Source: Salticus scenicus
Taxonomy: Eukaryota > Arthropoda > Arachnida > Araneae > Salticidae
NCBI GenBank assembly: GCA_963930645.1
Contig: OZ005650.1
Location: forward strand, 234,016,188 to 234,080,187
Length of the DNA stretch: 64,000 nt
Reading direction: 5' to 3'
The notes under the pieces were generated by a model, which was not told where the DNA came from, did no database searches, and was given only the letters and a program-made list of their open reading frames with translations. This document shows, piece after piece, positions 12,859-25,780 of the stretch. The position numbers were made by a program, and so were the translations under genes. The number at the start of each line of letters is the position of its first letter. Positions within the stretch are counted from its first letter, which is position 1.

Positions 12859-15095
12859 TCTATGTGTATATATATATAAATTACGTGTCACGATGTTTGT
12901 CCGGGGTAAACTCTTAAACTAAGGAACCGATTTTAATGAAATTTTGCACACTGTGTGCAGTTTGGTCCAACTTGAGAGATAGGATAGTTTTTATCTCAAT
13001 TTATTGTCACAATATTGTTTTATTGCAATTATTTGTCAATTATAGACCTTTATTAAAGTTCCTCCAAAATATCTGTGAGTTCCATTAATTTAACTGTTGC
13101 CAAAAAAAAAAAAAAAAAAAAAAATACGAGTTCATTTTCTTTCGACATAAAAATAAATACATTTAATCAAACGTGAACGTTAAAAAATTATAAAAAGTTA
13201 AATTATGCATCTCACGAAAATTGACGTCATAATCAATTTAAAGATTTTATACACATTGATAAAGTGCTAATGTAGTTCTATCATAGATATAGTAATATAT
13301 ATAGATCTTTCATCCCCATGTTATCGTACAAAGATTTTTGATGCCGAAAAAAAAAAAAAATAAATAAAAGCTTTGGAAACAGCCATTAAGTGGTATTGAA
13401 AAAAAATAAAAAAGAAAAAGAAAAGAAAAGAAAGAAAGAAATATGAATTTGAAACTGTATCTGGAGTCTTCCTTTCCCCTTTAGCAAATAAATTATTCAT
13501 AAATTTTATTTGCTAAAATATTAGTATGTATTCCCGTGTGTATTCACTCGGGGAAAGACGGCCATATTTTGGTAAAAACGTCGTCTTTTCCCAAATGAAA
13601 AGGAATAACTTTTTTCTCCCCAGTGATCACTCTATTCTATATATGCTATACTATATCTATGAGTTCTATACGCAAGCGAAGTGTGACTCACTGACCGTCT
13701 GTGCAGCCAAGAAAAAGATTTCCTATGTTAATTGCCCACTGGATTTTTTGTAAGAAATTATTAAAAATCGAGGAAATTTATTTCCCGATTTTAATCCTTA
13801 TATTTGGGTATAGATATGTATTAGTTATCGCGGGTGTTAGATTGAATTATTTTGCTGTCAAATTGACAAAATTTTAATTTTAAATTTCAAAACTCTGTCG
13901 CCCATGGCTCTTTTTATTATTATTATTATTATTTGGCGATCAAAAGCGTAACACGAAAATATACATGCCAGATGTATACATTGTACGAAATGTAATATGT
14001 ATTATTCATTGTACGTATGTATGACATGTAATATGTATTGTACGAAATATTGTTTCATATTATTCATTACTCTTTTAATATAAGTTGTTAAAATAACCAT
14101 GACTTTTGAAAGGAATTAAATATTTTCGCCAGATAATTTGGCGATATTCTTTTTTTTTCGCCAAGGATGACAGAAATGAAATCTATTCCGCTGCAAAATA
14201 TTAGTATCTTACATCAGATATTTTATTTAGACATTTGAAAACAAATTTGACTTCAAACTATGATAGAATATTTATCATTTTCCTTTTAATTAGTATATTA
14301 TTCGTATAATAAAATTTAAAAGCATGGTATATAAAAAGTTTTTTTTTTTTTTTTTTTTAATCTTATAATTATTCTTATCTTAATCCTCAATGTTTCCCAT
14401 CTTTATTAACTTGAATTTCCTATTAAAATTTTAACATACTCAAAAACTTCTCATCACTTCGTTAAAATACACTAAACTTTTCCAAAATCTTTTTCTATTT
14501 AAAATGATACATGTATTTACTTTAAATGTCCAATATTTCATAAGATTTCCAATTTTAAAGTTTTAAAATATTTATCAAGTTTACTTATTTTTCTGGTTTA
14601 GCCTTATTGTTTTCCTTTTTATAACTACAGCTGTTGCCCTCTTTAAAATATTTAAAATGATGGGCTCATTTTATAGTAAAATTATCCATTATAGCATATA
14701 TTATATTTTACTCCACCATAAAAATTGATTTTAAAATCGTCTGTTTCTTTTATACTTTTATTTTAATAGAATTTTAATAGAATTTAATTTATATATTAGT
14801 CATTTTAGCAATTTTATCCAAAGTAGCATTAGAAATAATATATATCACTTCTCCATTAAAATTTATAGGACCCTACAATAAAATTAGTTTGTGCTTAATA
14901 TCAACACTACGAAAATTTTTATCAATCGCTTCCAAATTTTGACCTAAGTTTCAAATCTCAACCCTGTGGGTTTGTACATCGGCTACAACGTTTTCGTCTT
15001 TGTTCGTAAATAATAATTTGATTGTACTAAATAGCTTACAGCCGTATAATTCAACGTATAACTTAGTCACAGCAACGCGTGGCCGGGTCTGCTAG
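12859..15095 (+). mobile_element. Non-autonomous Helitron A (2237 bp)
   Basis: It starts TCTATGTGTATATATATATA after an A and ends GGCCGGGTCTGCTAG before a T. This is the TC...CTAG structure and A/T target of Helitrons, with no target duplication. The text after the start (TGTTTGTCCGGGGTAAACTC, then a GGAACCGATTTTAATGAAAT stretch) is a typical Helitron 5' region. A second copy at 36881-39094 differs at only a few positions, mainly run lengths, so the family moved recently. A 75-codon frame (13526-13753) survives in both copies with two or three changes, but it has no known domain and I do not call it a gene. Confidence 0.85.
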
Positions 15096-15629
15096 TATAT
15101 ATATATATAATGAAAATTTTGTCATCACGATAACTCCCGAAATAATACTCGAAATCGAACCAAATTTGGACAGTGAACTAATCTTATAAATATCTTGAAT
15201 GAGTTCGTTAACCAAGTTGCTCCGACGTTTTATTTATAAGTGGCAGCCACTTGAAAATTTCAAACCGACATTGTAAAAAGCATATTTAAAGCAAGATTTC
15301 CTTGAATTTTGATGTAAATGCGCGCGCAGCGGACCCGGTGTAAGTTTTTACCCAATCAGAAATGATTTTTTTTTTTTTTTTTTTTTTTTGGGGGGGGGGG
15401 GGGGCACGAAGGGTCAGGGAAGGAATACGCGCGCGCAGCGCGTGTATCCTTTAAGCACGGGACTGCGCTGCCGAAGACAGCGGGGACCCGGGACGACATT
15501 TTACCCGATCAGAAATGATTTTTTTTTTTTTTAATTTATTTTCTTAAGACTAAAAGTTACTGTTAGTGATTCATTAATTATAGTGATTCATTTGAAAATA
15601 CTGACCCGCTAGCGGGCGAAGCTCGTTAG
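15096..15629 (+). mobile_element. Short Helitron with 3' hairpin
   Basis: It follows the T after Helitron A and opens with a TA run, then GAAAATTTTGTCATCACG and GATAACTCCCGAAAT, text typical of another Helitron subfamily. The 3' end has the perfect 12-base palindrome CCCGCTAGCGGG and, 12 bases later, GTTAG followed by T. TTAG is a variant of the usual CTAG. The interior repeats GCAGCGGACCCGG / CAGCGGGGACCCGGG, each followed by an ATCAGAAATGA and T-run stretch. It also contains a T23-G16 junction at 15366-15404. The exact 5' base is uncertain. Confidence 0.65.
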
Positions 15630-15744
15630 TTGTTTATATTATTATTCGTAAACATATTTAAAATAAATTGCCAGAAATGTATGAAACCATAAAGTAGTAG
15701 TTATGCACATGTTTTTCCAATTTTTCAAAAAACTCTCTGTAAAG

Positions 15745-16372
15745 GATCAAGATTGTAATAGCACGTCTACGGACCATCTCTAGGAATGTATCCCAGACTG
15801 TCGCCATTGCATAGCTGTAGTGCGAATTAAAACTTAAAACCTACTCAACCTCAAATATCTTAAATATTTTAATTTTGATTTATTTATTTGAGTATTAATA
15901 TCAATCTACTCTTCTAATAATCAAATGTTCAATCAAATATTAAAATTCATATTGGTCGCCAATTGCCCATTGCACAGCACTAGTGCGATGTAAAACGTAG
16001 CCAACCCACCTATAAATCAGATTAGTTATTAAATCGTCTGCAAATTTATATAAATGCACATGCCGAGAGCTTCAGACATTAGTTTATTCCAGATTATATA
16101 TAAGCTGGAATAATGTAAAATTAACTCTGAAATTAAAATTGCATTATTTTAATGAAATGCAATTTTGAAAAGGTACATAAAATAATTAAAAATATTGGAT
16201 CTAACATAAAACATAACGTCACTTTTTCTAAATAGAAATTTCTAGTTTTCAGAAAATATCTTGAGTGTTGAGTGGGTTTTAACGTCGCACTATAGCTACG
16301 CAGTGGGAAATTAAATACGACCTTATATTCACACTTAGGTATGTTCTGTAGACATATCTTAATTTTGATCCT
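15745..16372. repeat. Imperfect inverted repeat element
   Basis: Left arm about 15745-15850 (GGATCAAGATT, ACGTCTACGGACC, CATTGCATAGCTGTAGTGCG) and right arm about 16258-16372 are reverse complements with substitutions and small gaps. A third related block, GCCCATTGCACAGCACTAG, lies at 15966-15984, and a fourth occurs at 34985-35060. The shared word family ends GTGCGAYGTTAAA and, at 34985-35060, an AACC tail. It is probably an old foldback pair of a short interspersed repeat. Confidence 0.5.
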
Positions 16373-17695
16373 CCGCGGAGGGGATGGCTTCCTTGCTTCA
16401 GTAACCCCTAGAGCGATAGAAAATACTACCCTCCTATACTTAAGTTCTTTGGCATCATTGAAGGAAGGTTAATGTGATTTGGCGATGACTTTTTTCGTAT
16501 TTGGCATTCAAAACGTAAAGTTTAATAATTTTTTTGTGGATTTCCTGTTGCTATTCAGCAGCTAATTTTTTTACCAGTGAATTGAGTGCAACGGAAACTA
16601 TATTTTGTAATTTTTTGAAGGAAATCGGTAATTAACACTTGAAAGAGTTCCCTTGTAAGAGAGAAAAGTAATAATGACTTCGCATTTTAGTTGTCATTTA
16701 ATCGCATATTTGCTGGAGGTTTGTTCAGTATTCTGTTTAATATGTTCATTACTTGTTCTATAGACTTATTTAATCGCTCAAAAATGTTAAATGTGTCCCT
16801 TACCGTTCGCTAATATAAGTTTCAAGCCAAACATTACACGTTTCATAAAAGATCATAAAGCAATTGTGCTGATGCTGTGAATAGGATGCGCTGTACATGT
16901 CTTGAATTAAGTAAGTTTGGAATAGAAAATGTCATGGATAAAACATGCTTAAGATAATATCGCAATCAAAAATCTCGCACATTATGGTCAGTGGATTTTA
17001 GTGGCCACTATGTTTGAAAATTAGGCCTAATAATTCTGTAATTTATGAAATGCATGCTGAACAGTCATTTACAGGATTACCAATTTACGGAAAAGAGCAA
17101 TCTTGCACGGATATTGAGTTATTAGCACACTGACGCTGATAAAATATTTAAATGACAAAGTTATTCAAAAGAGAATCATATACACCAATTGACCGCACAA
17201 GTAACTCGTCTCTCAGTACCTGTCTACTCGAAAAATAATGAAAGTTAGATTAATTAGTACCTTACATTTTCCGAAAGAAGAGATTTTTTTTTTTTTAAGT
17301 ATAATTTACAAATAATTATAAACGATAATTACAAAATTTTTAATTTAACATATTTTCATGGATTTTCAGTTACCGCTATTTTACAATCGTGAGTAATGAT
17401 ATACCTGTGGATATGCAAATGTGCTTCATCTGTTTACAATATGTTTTATAGCCATTCATTGTCCATTTCCGTGCAATCCATAAATTCTAAGGTAAAGAGC
17501 ATCGTTAAATTACATTGTTCTACATGCTTACTCTTAAGATCGATCCTTCATTCGTGATCGATCCTTAATTTAGAGTAGGCCTGTTCAACCCAAAACACTT
17601 GGTGTGCTGCATTGCAACACTATTTTATTCAGGTGGGCCGCTCCGTACGTATATCTGTGTATGTGTATATATGCTTGTGAGTGCATGAATTATGT

Positions 17696-17733
<38 letters not shown>

Positions 17734-18480
17734 CAGAGGAGGACAGGATAAAGATTCGCAACAAAATACATTAACTTAACTTATTTTCATTCATTAATTT
17801 ACAATAGAAAAATGAAAAAATTATGACAGTACATTAATAACTATTGTAAAAGGAAAATACATAATGGATAAAATAATATTTAATTAAATCAGTGAGTGTC
17901 TTTAGCTACTATAATCATTGAAAGGCACACTTACTTCGTAAAGTTTGAGCGGATTTATTAATTTTTAATCTGTTAACCAATGTTGTCAAACATTAAATAA
18001 AACAATTTTTGTATTATGCACATCTGGCTAACCGTAGCTTTCGAATGATACCATTTTTAACCCTCTACTCTCGTAATTAATGGGTTAAAAGTGTACCAGA
18101 AACTGTATGCTTGCCTATTAATATATAGATAATAAAAATAAAATATCATCGTTTGTGTATTTCCCCCAGAAAAAAAAAAGTCAAAGTTGCTATTGGTAAA
18201 TTGTCCATGCTGCTATTGGTAACAAAGAAATTTATCATTTGCAAATAAATAAAAAGCGTTATCTTAGGTATTTTCAATGAAAACATGAATATATGATTAT
18301 AATTTATCGTCTGCAATAATCTTTTCTTCTTTTAGAAAACTTAATGTAAAAGAAAGAAAGAAAGAAGAGAAAAGAAAAGAAAAGAAAAACAAAGAAATTA
18401 AAAACAAATTAAAAACTTAGCCTCATCAAGATGTTTTAGAGAAAAAAAAAATATTAGAATAGTGAAAACATTTAAAAATA

Positions 18481-18646
18481 TTAAAACCCAAATAAACTAC
18501 TACGTCAGAAACGCCAAAAGAAAAATATTTGCGATGCATACAGCTGTTTCGGTAGCCTTAAGCGTACCGTCTTCAGTGCATTCTTTTTGCACTGAAGACG
18601 TAGTAGTTTATTCGGGTTTTAATATTAGAACGCCAAGTCTCCTGTT
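18481..18646 (-). mobile_element. 166-bp hammerhead-bearing short element
   Basis: The insertion is defined three ways. The 14-base word AACATTTAAAAATA flanks it (18467-18480 and 18647-18660). The matching place in copy 1 (near 2190) lacks it. Inverted arms of 30 bases with one mismatch occupy 18477-18506 and 18597-18626. The arm region holds AAACTACTACGTC, and one arm is followed by a short tail rich in GGCGTT. It encodes nothing. Between the arms on the minus strand lies a hammerhead-like motif (18534-18581). A long target duplication plus this motif recalls Penelope-like retroelements, in which hammerheads are known. I infer a small non-autonomous derivative. Confidence 0.8.
18534..18581 (-). 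ncRNA. Hammerhead-type ribozyme candidate 1
   Basis: Reading the minus strand: ATGCA (stem I), CTGAAGA (core box, 18570-18576), one extra C, GGTA and TACC (stem II, loop of 10), GAAA (core), ACAGCTGT (palindromic stem III), A (position 17), TGCAT (stem I partner, 18534-18538). Predicted cleavage is after the A at 18539. All core bases of a type I hammerhead are present with a very short stem III, the form reported from Penelope-like elements. The odd point is the extra base between the core box and stem II, which also occurs in the other two candidates. Activity is unproven. Confidence 0.6.
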
Positions 18647-18689
18647 AACATTTAAAAATAACCGAGAGTTTTAAAATATTAAGCAAAAA

Positions 18690-20640
18690 TTTAATTCTGC
18701 TCTGAAAGGAGGGGGGGGGGGTGGAATTATTGAGATTTCACAGGGGTGAAACGCAATTTCACATATCCATCATATGTCGAGTAAATAAATAGATATCAGT
18801 AAGAGTTTTGCTTTTGAATTTATCAAACAAAAGCATTTAAAAACCGATTTCTAGGGTTTTAGAAATTCTGTTCCCAAAAGACGGAGGGAGATAAACCTAA
18901 TTTCACATAACCCTTCATTTGTACATATAAGAGTACATCCAACACTGAGTGAACACTGCAGTGGGGGTGCAGCGTGGGACTGGATCATGAATTTAGGTTT
19001 GAAGGCTATTTCTAGAGAATTGACAACCGCTAAGACGGGATTTTGAAAAAATTCTCCTTTCCTTACTGGGGGAAGGCGGCAGAAACACGTTTGAGTGTAC
19101 ATCTCGGCTCAAAATTTTTTCACGGTAAAGAAATTGCACATCAGGAGACTAGACTCAAAAAAATAAAAAATAAAAATAAATAAATAAATAAATAAATGAA
19201 TAAATAAATTAAAATTAAAATTAAAATTAAATAAATAAATAAATAAAAACTGTCGTTATACGAATTTTTGGTTTGAAGCGGGGAAGGGAGGGAGGGGAGA
19301 TTACAACGTCTCCATTTTCATGGCATATAGAAATTGTACGTTTTTTTAGAATATATTTCCAAAAAACAATTTTGCGATTTTCGATCCCTTTTTTTTTTCT
19401 TTTGAGGAGGGAGGGATTTATGTAGAACACATTTGAGAGCCCCCTTTTTGCATTAAATTTACCCCGGGGCGTCTATGGAAGCTGCATTCACGAATTTTGG
19501 TGTATGGATTGCTTATTTGCATGAAACATCAACTGTGACGTGGTTTTGCGAAATTCCCTCCATTTCCCCCTTTGGCAGTTTTCAAGCGTAATTCAATGTC
19601 AAATTATCTCAGGACGACATTTTTCGTATCTGTGTGTGCTATGTGTATTCAACACATACTATAAAGGCATTTTGGGAAGTGTCACCCCCTTTCCTCCCCT
19701 TTGGGATCGGGGAAGGAAAAATGCATTTCCAATCGTAACTCATTTCTAATTTATCTCGGAAAGACGATTTTCCAGTGTATAGATTAATTATACTGCTCTA
19801 AAAAAAAAAAAAATCGAGATCTGATACCATTCTTGCTGATTCTTATGTAAAAGGACCTCCTGAATCCGAATATGGCTCCCATTTTGCCCAGTCACCCACC
19901 ATTTTCTAGATACAAAACAAAAAAACAAAATATAAAGTTTAAAAAATAACATTAATAACAGATTAAAAAAAATATAAAATATGTAATGCATAATTTCAGT
20001 GCCAAATCCCCTCAAAAATTTTCCCTTGTCGCAAATGTCCATGTTTCAGAATTTTCCAACTCTGTAGTCCCTCGGAAGATATTTAACGGTTAAAATATCC
20101 TCCCCTTTCCTAAAAATAAAATTTATATCAATAAAATCACCAAAAAATTAAAAAAATTAGGGGGTCGTTCCTAAAAAACGGTGGGTGATAGGGTAAAATG
20201 TGCGTTATATTCGGATTCAGTAGGTCATTCTACATAAGAATATGCTGAAATGGTGTCAAAGGCAATTTTCATGCCGAGCAGTGTTATGAGTGCTCAAAAT
20301 ACTTCATACATGTATTTTGTGAAATTTTCCTCCTTTCTTCTTTGGTGGGGAGAGGTAGCAAAAAACACGTTTCCAAGTGTTTTCCACCCAATTTCAAATT
20401 ATCTCAGGAAAGTAATTTTTCGTTATGTGAGTGGGGTATGTGTACCCAACACGATAAACCAATGTTGCGAAATATTCCCCTTCCCACTCTCTGAGATCGC
20501 GGGGGGCAAAAAAAAAAAATATATATATATATTCCATGAATGCGATTTTTTGAAGTGTAGGTTTGTTATGTATAACAAAAACAGACTAAATTAATTATTT
20601 TTTTAATTTTCTTCTTTTAGATGGGGGGGGGCGAATTTTT
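18690..20640. repeat. G-run-rich imperfect tandem repeat, copy 2
   Basis: Counterpart of 2250-4260 in the second segmental copy. It has the same loose unit and the same order of blocks, but length differences at almost every G, C or A run. The palindrome equivalent near 19108 has decayed to TTTTCACGGTAAAG. There is a TAAA-type microsatellite at about 19160-19245 where copy 1 has only a short run. Confidence 0.6.
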
Positions 20641-21954
20641 GAACGATTTTTGGTTTCAATTTTCTGATTGTCTGAGATTTTTATATTAAGTTACACATAA
20701 TTTTGAAAATTCTTTTAAATATAGTGATCAGAGAAATGAGTAACGCCTACTACTATATATATTTAAATTATGTACAAGTTTCTGCAAGGTAAAAGTATTT
20801 GCTCTTTTAATGATCCGTTCAGGCTTAATATATAAATCCCTATGTGAAAAATCGCAATGATTATATAAAAATTTAAAATTTAAAGACCTTTAAAGTAACC
20901 TGATTTTACCTCACACGACTTTACATACTCTGCATTTGGATATTATAAAGACAAGTTACAGAATAAAGTGTAAGATGAAATTACTTTATATAAATATATT
21001 TTATAAAGAGTCCAAAATAGTTTTAAAAACAATTTTGTTTGGCGTATGTTTCTGAATGCGGTATTGCCCCTTTCACTCTCCGTTTGAACAAGGTAATTAC
21101 TATATTAAGAAAAACATAATAATAATAAATAAATATGACTATTAAAAAAAATCTATTCAAATTATTGAGAAAACTTTCGTTTACAGAATTCAATGAAACT
21201 TACCAATATGAGGCAAAGTCTTTCAAAGACATCTTCAGCTGATGATTAATATACCAAACTCGATAAAAATTCCAAAATTAATTTCGCAGAAGTGCTTTTA
21301 AAAAATTATTAGATTTGACACAGTCTTAAATTTTTTTGACGGGGAAACCCTTTCTTGATCATGGAGATTCCTAAATGTATTGGTCTATTGTAATGTCATT
21401 AATCATGTCTAAGCATAGTTGCTAACTTAGTTCCTATTGACCACCAGAAAATTTTGATAGAAATTTTTATTTTATTTAACCAGCAAGCTGTAATGGTTTT
21501 CACTGATTAAGTAAAATAAAAAAAAATTATTAAAATTTTCCAGTAACCAAAATTTGCTAAGTTGTGAACTAGTATGTGTGTAAGTTCGAGTAAAATCGGT
21601 TTGGTAAAAGTGCATTAAAAACGAATATCAAGATTTGTCATAAGCAAACAGATACTTGTCCCTGGAGCCTGCCTTTGATGAGAAAGATTCCTGCGAATAC
21701 CTGCGAATTGTTGAAAATTGTATTGTTGTCGACTACAGACAAGGGGGAAACTTTAAACGAAATCGATTCCATGGACTTAGGTTAAAATTTGTAAGATTTT
21801 ACTCAGACAAAATAGACAAATGAAATAAAAGGTTGTAATAAGTATATTACTGAGCAGTAGGATTTTCATAAGCAGATCAGCAATCACTAGTATGCAAATA
21901 TTTTCATTGTATATTCACGTATATGAAAACAAAATAAAATAAAAATAAATAAAT

Positions 21955-22199
21955 CCCAACTAAAAGAAAAAAAAAAAAAAAAACTGCAGAAAAATCTGCA
22001 GATAATCTGAAGGTATTCAGAACAAAAATCAGAAAATCTGCAGAATAATTGCAGTTTAAAAGCAAAAAAATTGCAGCTTGGAAGCAAGTAATTTTTTTTC
22101 CGCTTAAACTTCTTATTGTTCCCAATAACTTCAAATTATCTGCAGATTTGAACAGTTTCTTTTCTTTTTTAAAGTTTTTCTGAAGTTTTTTAGCTGGGA
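21955..22199. mobile_element. Small TIR element in copy 2 only
   Basis: It starts TCCCAACTAAAA and ends TTTTAGCTGGGA, inverted ends of 12 bases with one mismatch, and TAAA lies on both sides. The interior is rich in CTGCAG-type words (AATCTGCAG repeats near 21985-22045). Copy 1 lacks it, but the sequence missing from copy 1 is larger (about 21930-22690). So either a second insertion follows or copy 1 suffered a deletion. Confidence 0.55.
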
Positions 22200-22690
22200 T
22201 AAATCACTGGGTAGCGCTATTTCGTTGTAGATGAATCTCAAAGCTCCAGAAATTCGTTAACTGAACAATCACTATTACACATGCTTCGTGTACATGTAAA
22301 TCAAAGCAAAAAATCTTTAAGAATAATGTTCCTTCACTGTAAATACAACAGAAAACGCATGAAATTAATCGTTTATCTTCCAACAATACTTTAGAGTACC
22401 ATTATTTTAAAAAGCGTGCAAAATCGAATATATGAAAAAAAAAAAAAAATTGACAGAGACACTTACAAGAACTGAACGTATATACCTAACATTAATCTGA
22501 CTAAAAGACACTAGACGATTCATGTAGTCGTTTCTGTTCCATAAAGGACTTTACAGAATCCTGTTGGGCATTTTTCACGATCTTCACGTGTGTTATATTT
22601 AATCCTTATATTATTTTAAAAGTCTCCCCTCAAGTTTGAAAAAAGTATAATGAACATAAAAAGTTAGTATATTTTTACACTTTTATAAGG
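22200..22690. other. Copy-2-specific segment, origin unclear
   Basis: This stretch has no counterpart in copy 1, which passes directly from ATGAAAATTG to TTTTTTACCACCATG near 5575. No TIR, hairpin or coding frame is recognisable. It is either part of a larger insertion around 21955-22199 or ancestral sequence lost from copy 1. Confidence 0.4.
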
Positions 22691-22841
22691 TCTAAATATT
22701 GTTTTTGACCACCATGTACCAGCGGAATACAAAAGCACCACCTCAGAAAATCGCCATTAATTACAATGATGAGGTGGTATGAATAATTTATACTGCCTAT
22801 AGCTTTAAAAAATACTCTTAGCTAACTGAAAAAATATGTTT

Positions 22842-22880
<39 letters not shown>

Positions 22881-23572
22881 TTAATAATGCGGTAGATAAA
22901 GGATTAAAATGTACACTATCTACCAATAAGTGTTTAGACACTTTTGAAATTAGACGTTTTGTCAAATATCTAGAAAATATTTACAGGAATTATCTTGAAA
23001 CTTTGGAAGTACAAAGGACATGTTATACATCATATATTTCAGAAAAGACTCATATACAATGCATGCTTAAAACATTAAGTGGATTTCTGTAATTTAATTT
23101 ATTTCTCTATTGATTTAATGAAAAAACGTCAGTGTGTGGATGACCCCTGAAACAAAATACTCTTCTGTCAATAACTAAAAACTGCTTACTTTTTTTGCGG
23201 ACAATATTCTGAATTTCTAGGATATTTCATAATGCTTCTGGAATGAGGTGAGCAAAACATTTAGCTATCAAATTATGCAAAGTTTTTTTTTTAATCATTC
23301 GCACATGCGCAGGGAAAACACTTTTTCATAAAAAGGCTTACATTTTATGAAATATTTAAAATATTTGTATTCTGATTGAAGTATATTGTTTCAACAGTCT
23401 TTTTCTAGTTTATCTAAAAGTGGGAATAATTTTTATTTAAAACTCTGCATATTATAAATAAAAAACTTGCTGATTTCATTTTTTAAGTTTTAAAATATAT
23501 GCTTATATCATCATGTTAAAAAATAATTTAACATATTATCGTTACACAAATGCATCTGCAAATTGTACTAGG

Positions 23573-24350
23573 GTTATATTAACATATCCCACAGTTAAGA
23601 TCATTTCGTTCACTTAATGATACAAGGTGATTACAAACTTTATTGATTTTGCTCAATTTGTTACTGGCCCCCTAATTATTGTTTTAACCCAATGTTCACC
23701 GATAAACATGAGGGAGATCTTGTTCTTTACATGGCCAGTGTTTAAAAACATTTCATTTAGAGATAAAATTTTAAACTGGAGAAAACTCATCGTTTGTAAA
23801 TCTTGCTAAACCATTGAGGTGGAGTGTAAAATACCACGTTTGGTCTTCTTGCTGCCATTAGTTCTTGAGATATGCTAATAACAGACACTCAGGACTCATA
23901 GACAGGTACACAAACAGACACAGAGATCAATCACTAAAAAGATGTTGTTTAGATTCAAGTCACCTCAAAACGTGTAAATATAGGAAAAACTCAATTTCAA
24001 AACTTTGATCTTAAAACAATACATTCTCTACCATATATATGGATAAAAGAAAGTAAAAATAAGCTGAATTTTGGTATTATGTATGTATATTTAATTATTC
24101 TTTTAAGTAATTATATTTAATGTGCTTTCTTGACAACATATTAAAAAATATAAAAAGAAAATTATGTTGCATTTTTTTTTTTTTTTTTTTTTTTTTGTAT
24201 TTTAAAAGCTTTCCTGAAAGCACTTTTATTTATTATTTTACAATTAAATATACAAAACTTTTCCGAACTTTAAGTACATTTATGATTTTTAAAATACAGA
24301 TCTTCTCTATTATTCATGTTACTGTATTGACAGATAAAATATACTGAAAA
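23573..24350. repeat. High-identity interspersed block, copy 2
   Basis: Counterpart of 6460-7240. The start TTAACATATCCCACAGTTA and the ACTCATAGACAGGTACACA stretch are shared. Divergence from copy 1 rises sharply after about 24350. Confidence 0.6.
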
Positions 24351-24914
24351 GTTTGAAAAGGGTCCCTATGTCGTCTATCTTTATTATATGTAAGTTTTAG
24401 AGGCATGTCACTTGAACAAAACCTCATAGATAACAAAAGTTTTAATGTTATATGCAAAGTGTTGATAAAACACTCAAGATAACTTATTGATAAAATAGCA
24501 TTTTGACCACTTATTCTTGTGCTGAAAGTTTTATCTTTAAAATTATTTTTATTGTTTAGTTCAACAAAAGGAATCACAAAAATCAATAATTTATCATTTG
24601 CGAAAATATTTTTAGATCGACTTTATATATGTTTTACTATTATAATTTTGTTGTCTTTATCTTTGGTATGACTTATTTTTAATTTATGGTAAGTGAATTA
24701 TATAACGGTTTTGAAATTATAATTCATATTTTTAAATATTTCAATTATTCTGTAGTCACCTATATGTAATTAATTTCTACTTAATCATATATGTAATTAC
24801 GCTGTTTTTAATTCTTTTAATGCGTATTGAAAGGAATATTTCAGCAAGAATATTTGATGCGATTAAGTAGCATAAAGTGATCTACATTTGTGTCCATTAT
24901 ATATTTTACTACTC

Positions 24915-25339
24915 ACAAGAAAACATTCAAAAGGTGTCGTCTTCAAAAAATATTGAAAAAAAAAAAAAAAAATGTGATTCCACTCTTCATAAAACACCAG
25001 AAAGTGAAAAATATATCGGCTGAAATTAATTACAGCGACCACAAAAAATTATCAAAATTAAGCATTTTTGGCGATTTAGCGCTGTTAGGCGATAAGTTCG
25101 CTGGCACCGGATTGCCGTGTACGAACAGAACCGTGTTTTGCTTCTCCGCCAAGTACTGAAAATCAATCGCCTAACAGTGTGAAATCGCCAAATAGGCATA
25201 ATTTTGATAATTTTTTTATGGTCGCTGTAATTAATTTAAGCCGATCATTTTTTCACTTTCTGGTGTTTTATGAAGAGTAGAATATCATATATTTTTTTCA
25301 ATATTTTTTGAAGACGACACCTTTTGAATGTTTCCTTGT
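24915..25339. mobile_element. Long-arm foldback element, copy 2
   Basis: Same element as 9593-10010. Arms of about 165 bases face each other across a loop containing AACAGAACCGTGTTTTGC. The A-run in the left arm (24955-24971) has expanded. Both copies keep most of the pairing. Confidence 0.8.
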
Positions 25340-25780
25340 TAGAGAAACTGACAGAAAATACCCACAGCCAGCACCACATTCCTACGCTAAATGGTAATGG
25401 GAAAAACTGTTGATAAAACATTTGGGTCACGAAGTCCACCATCCTGTTTCTGTTAAGAAAAGTAAAACTATGATCAAGTTTTAAGTAGATTGTATAAATA
25501 TCTTGTACACTCTTGAAGTTCACTTGTAAGTGTTTGGTAATAAGATGGCAAGGTTTAGTGGCATATTTGGACATGACACTTCCGTACAAGCCGAAGGTGG
25601 TAACGTTTTCGTATGGGTCAAGCTGTTATAAATGTTACAGGTGTGTTTAAAAAAAAAACCTAGTGGAAGTTTTTTACAACATTTGTCTCGTTTTAATTGA
25701 GGATTGCTGCTCTATGAGTTGTATCTATACAGAAAAAAAAACTTTACGATCATCTTTTTGTAAAACTGCACGGTGCTTAG

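Noticed and set aside
13526..13753. 75-codon frame as a gene
   Set aside because: It lies inside a non-autonomous Helitron, has no recognisable domain, and its retention in the second copy is explained by the copies being young.
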